NCBI GenBank assembly: GCA_903876615.1
Contig: CAIRAS010000073.1
Span: forward strand, 1 to 7,532
Direction: 5' to 3'
Length of the DNA stretch: 7,532 bases
Source: an uncultured Holophagaceae bacterium
Lineage (GTDB): Bacteria; Acidobacteriota; Holophagae; Holophagales; Holophagaceae
The position numbers were made by a program, and so were the translations under genes. Every line of letters starts with the position of its first letter. The first letter of the stretch is position 1. Below, piece after piece: positions 6,356 through 7,532 of this stretch. The notes under the pieces are model-generated. The model searched no databases, was not told where the DNA came from, and was given only the letters and a program-made list of their open reading frames with translations.

Positions 6356-6410
6356 GGGGTCTCCCCGAAAGGCATCAAAGGATCCAGAATGACATATTCG
6401 AGAGGATCCC
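6356..6410. promoter_or_regulatory. Divergent intergenic region between lipoprotein and glutaredoxin genes
   Basis: Only 55 bp separate the two start codons, so promoters must lie here or overlap the opposite gene. The region is less GC-rich than its flanks around 6371-6400. Two GGATCC palindromes (6380-6385 and 6404-6409) lie 24 bp apart centre to centre; the right one belongs to the glutaredoxin translation start region (AGAGGA at 6401-6406, ATG at 6411). I find no good -35/-10 pair in either direction. Confidence 0.4.
6361..6366 (-). promoter_or_regulatory. Ribosome binding site of the SurA-like lipoprotein
   Basis: GGGGAG on the minus strand ends 5 bases before ATG 6355. It supports this start, which places a Lys and a hydrophobic stretch at the N-terminus, over the 19-codon-longer reading from 6412. 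Confidence 0.65.
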
Positions 6411-6704
6411 ATGAGCCGAATTGATGACCTCGCAGGCCTGGATCTGGCGGTCTACAGCGCCACCTGGTGCCCTGATTGCCGCCGCCTGGAGTCCTGGCTG
6501 GCGGAGTATGGGGTGCCTCACACCAAGGTGGACATCGAGACCGTTCCGGGCGCCGCCGAGAAGCTGGAGGCCGAGACGGGCAAGCGGGCCATTCCGTTCG
6601 TGCTGGTGAATGGGGGGCGCTGGGTCCGCGGCTATCACAAGGAGCTGCCCCAGCGCCTGAGCGGGGATCTCCTGGTCGAGGAGCTGCTGGCGGCCGTGCT
6701 CTGA
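6411..6704 (+). CDS. Glutaredoxin/mycoredoxin-like thiol-disulfide oxidoreductase
   Basis: 97 residues, cytoplasmic (no signal peptide). It has a single thioredoxin-fold domain with beta1 LAVYSATW (12-19), the redox motif C20-P-D-C23 followed by RRLE, a second strand with VDIE (40-43), and the cis-proline P62 in AIPFVLVNGG. TWCPDCRR is typical of the mycoredoxin-like branch of glutaredoxins. The segment before the cis-Pro is Ala-Ile rather than the usual Thr-Val or Ser-Val, so contact with glutathione or another low-molecular-weight thiol may differ. The likely role is reduction of mixed disulfides in proteins. The start is supported by AGAGGA four bases upstream. The gene is divergent from the lipoprotein and 74 bp ahead of the MreB-like gene on the same strand; a functional link to either is not evident. 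Confidence 0.9.
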   Translation: MSRIDDLAGLDLAVYSATWCPDCRRLESWLAEYGVPHTKVDIETVPGAAEKLEAETGKRAIPFVLVNGGRWVRGYHKELPQRLSGDLLVEELLAAVL

Positions 6705-6706
6705 CG

Positions 6707-6742
6707 CCGCCGCGGACACCTTGCTGTGGCCCGGGGCGGCGG
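6707..6742. repeat. GC-rich inverted repeat between glutaredoxin and mreB-like genes
   Basis: CCGCCGC (6707-6713) is matched by GCGGCGG (6736-6742) across a 22-base loop, starting three bases after the glutaredoxin stop. It could be the stem of a terminator without a U tract or chance in GC-rich DNA. Confidence 0.3.
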
Positions 6743-6767
6743 TTCGTGGGACACTAGAAGGCTCTCT

Positions 6768-6772
6768 GGGAG
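6768..6772 (+). promoter_or_regulatory. Ribosome binding site of the mreB-like gene
   Basis: GGGAG lies 6 bases before the GTG at 6779. It supports GTG as the start; no ATG in this frame occurs until well inside the conserved actin-fold core. Confidence 0.7.
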
Positions 6773-6778
6773 TCCTTT

Positions 6779-7532
6779 GTGGCCAGCCTTTTCTCGAAAC
6801 AGTTCTGGTCCAATTTGTTCAATTCCGACCTGGCCATTGATCTGGGCACGGCCTCGACCCTGATCCACACCAAGCAGGCGGGCCGCATTGTCATCTACGA
6901 ACCGTCCATCGTGGCCGTGAACACGGTGACCCACGAGGTCGAGGCTGTGGGGGATGAGGCCAAGCAGCTGCTGGGCCGGGCCCCCCAGGGCGTCCGCACC
7001 ATCCGCCCCATGAAGGACGGCATGATCTTCGAGGTGGACGCCGCCGAGAAGATGCTGGCCGCCTTCATCGCCCGGGCGCGCCCCAGCCGGGGCATTGCCC
7101 GCACCCGCATCGTCGTCAGTGTGCCGCCCCGGGCCCACCAGGTGGCCCGCCGCGCGGTGAAGCAGGTCTGCTATGACGCCAAGGCCGGGGAGGTCTTCCT
7201 GGTGGACCAGACCATGGTGGCCGCCATCGGCGCCGGCCTCGCCATCAACGAGAAGCGCGGCTGCATGATCGTGGATATCGGCGGTGGCACCACGGACGTG
7301 GCCGTCATCAGCTACAACGGCAAGGTCTTTTCGGACTCCATCCTCATCGCCGGCGACGAGATGGACGAGGCGGTGGTGAAGTACATCCGCGAGAAATACA
7401 ACGTGCTCATCTCCGAGGCCTCCGCCGAAGAGGTGAAGTGGACCCTGGGTTCCGCCTGGCCCACGGAGACCGGCCGCACCATGGAGGTCAGCGGCCGGGA
7501 CCAGTTCGAGGGCCTGCCCAAGACCCTCACGC
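6779..7532 (+). CDS. mreB: MreB-family actin homologue, first 251 residues (C-terminus outside window)
   Basis: An open frame from GTG 6779 to the right edge encodes the N-terminal two thirds or so of an MreB-type protein (full family length about 340-350). Residues 4-16 (LFSKQFWSNLFNS) could form the membrane-binding amphipathic segment. The phosphate-1 loop is DLGTASTL (21-28), followed by YEPSIVAV (40-47), RPMKDGMI (76-83), SVPP (114-117), AIGAGL (149-154), phosphate-2 DIGGGTTDVAVIS (166-178), GDEMDEA (192-198), the AEEVKWTLGSAWP helix (216-228) and GRDQFEGLPK (239-248). MreB polymerises with ATP on the inner membrane and guides the elongasome. Several usually fixed positions differ: the segment commonly read as EEPMAAAIGAGL is DQTMVAAIGAGL here (143-154), and IEIGSA or a similar sequence becomes WTLGSA. 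It is therefore likely a divergent paralogue rather than the main mreB; the mreC/mreD genes that often follow would lie beyond the edge. Confidence 0.9.
   Translation, partial: MASLFSKQFWSNLFNSDLAIDLGTASTLIHTKQAGRIVIYEPSIVAVNTVTHEVEAVGDEAKQLLGRAPQGVRTIRPMKDGMIFEVDAAEKMLAAFIARARPSRGIARTRIVVSVPPRAHQVARRAVKQVCYDAKAGEVFLVDQTMVAAIGAGLAINEKRGCMIVDIGGGTTDVAVISYNGKVFSDSILIAGDEMDEAVVKYIREKYNVLISEASAEEVKWTLGSAWPTETGRTMEVSGRDQFEGLPKTLT

Noticed and set aside
6380..6409. GGATCC direct repeat as an operator in the divergent region
   Set aside because: Six-base palindromes recur by chance, and the second copy is part of the translation start context. The same AGAGGATCC context appears before the response regulator ATG without other similarity.
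6635..7138. 167-codon minus-strand frame across the glutaredoxin end and mreB start
   Set aside because: It lies antisense to two well-supported genes and has no recognisable domain.
1..7532. CRISPR array, insertion sequence, prophage or toxin-antitoxin system
   Set aside because: No regularly spaced repeats, transposase, terminal inverted repeats, integrase or toxin/antitoxin motifs are visible on either strand.

Overview
The window is high-GC, compactly coded bacterial chromosome with strong G/C preference at third codon positions. It carries a diderm-type lipoprotein chaperone, a rod-shape actin homologue (MreB family) and elaborate membrane-bound signalling receptors. No phylogenetic marker is present. 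The combination of 7TMR-DISM receptor, CHASE/PAS hybrid kinase, SurA-like lipoprotein and divergent MreB would fit Acidobacteriota (Holophagae/Geothrix-like) or a myxobacterial/deltaproteobacterial lineage. This is an inference from general character, not an identification.

Layout. The left two thirds is a signalling block on the minus strand. A CHASE-PAS-PAS-HisKA-HATPase-REC hybrid histidine kinase (4990 to 2054) is followed, after a 185-bp gap, by an OmpR/PhoB-type response regulator (1868 to 1092). The regulator overlaps by 4 bp (GTGA) with a 7TMR-DISM receptor (1095 to the left edge, incomplete). That receptor starts with GTG, and its frame contains no stop from 1095 to position 1. Its C-terminal output domain lies outside the window.

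Upstream of the kinase is a roughly 290-bp gene-free stretch that contains a sharply AT-rich island (about 5200-5275). Beyond it are two more minus-strand genes: a small 137-residue protein resembling the helix-turn-helix part of ParB/KorB-like proteins (5695 to 5282), and a SurA N-domain-type lipoprotein that lacks the parvulin domain (6355 to 5756).

Across a 55-bp divergent intergenic region, the plus strand carries a CPDC glutaredoxin/mycoredoxin-like protein (6411-6704) and the first 251 codons of a divergent MreB-family protein (GTG start at 6779, running off the right edge).

How the genes may work together. The kinase, regulator and DISM receptor probably form one sensing locus. The tight GTGA coupling makes regulator and DISM receptor the more likely cognate pair, with the hybrid kinase either an upstream partner or a separate phosphorelay input. 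The lipoprotein, glutaredoxin and MreB look like envelope and redox housekeeping genes unrelated to the signalling block. I see no CRISPR array, insertion sequence, tRNA or rRNA, and no clear case for an undescribed system. The most unusual items are the MreB active-site substitution, the parvulin-less lipoprotein, the stand-alone ParB-like helix-turn-helix protein and the AT island next to it.
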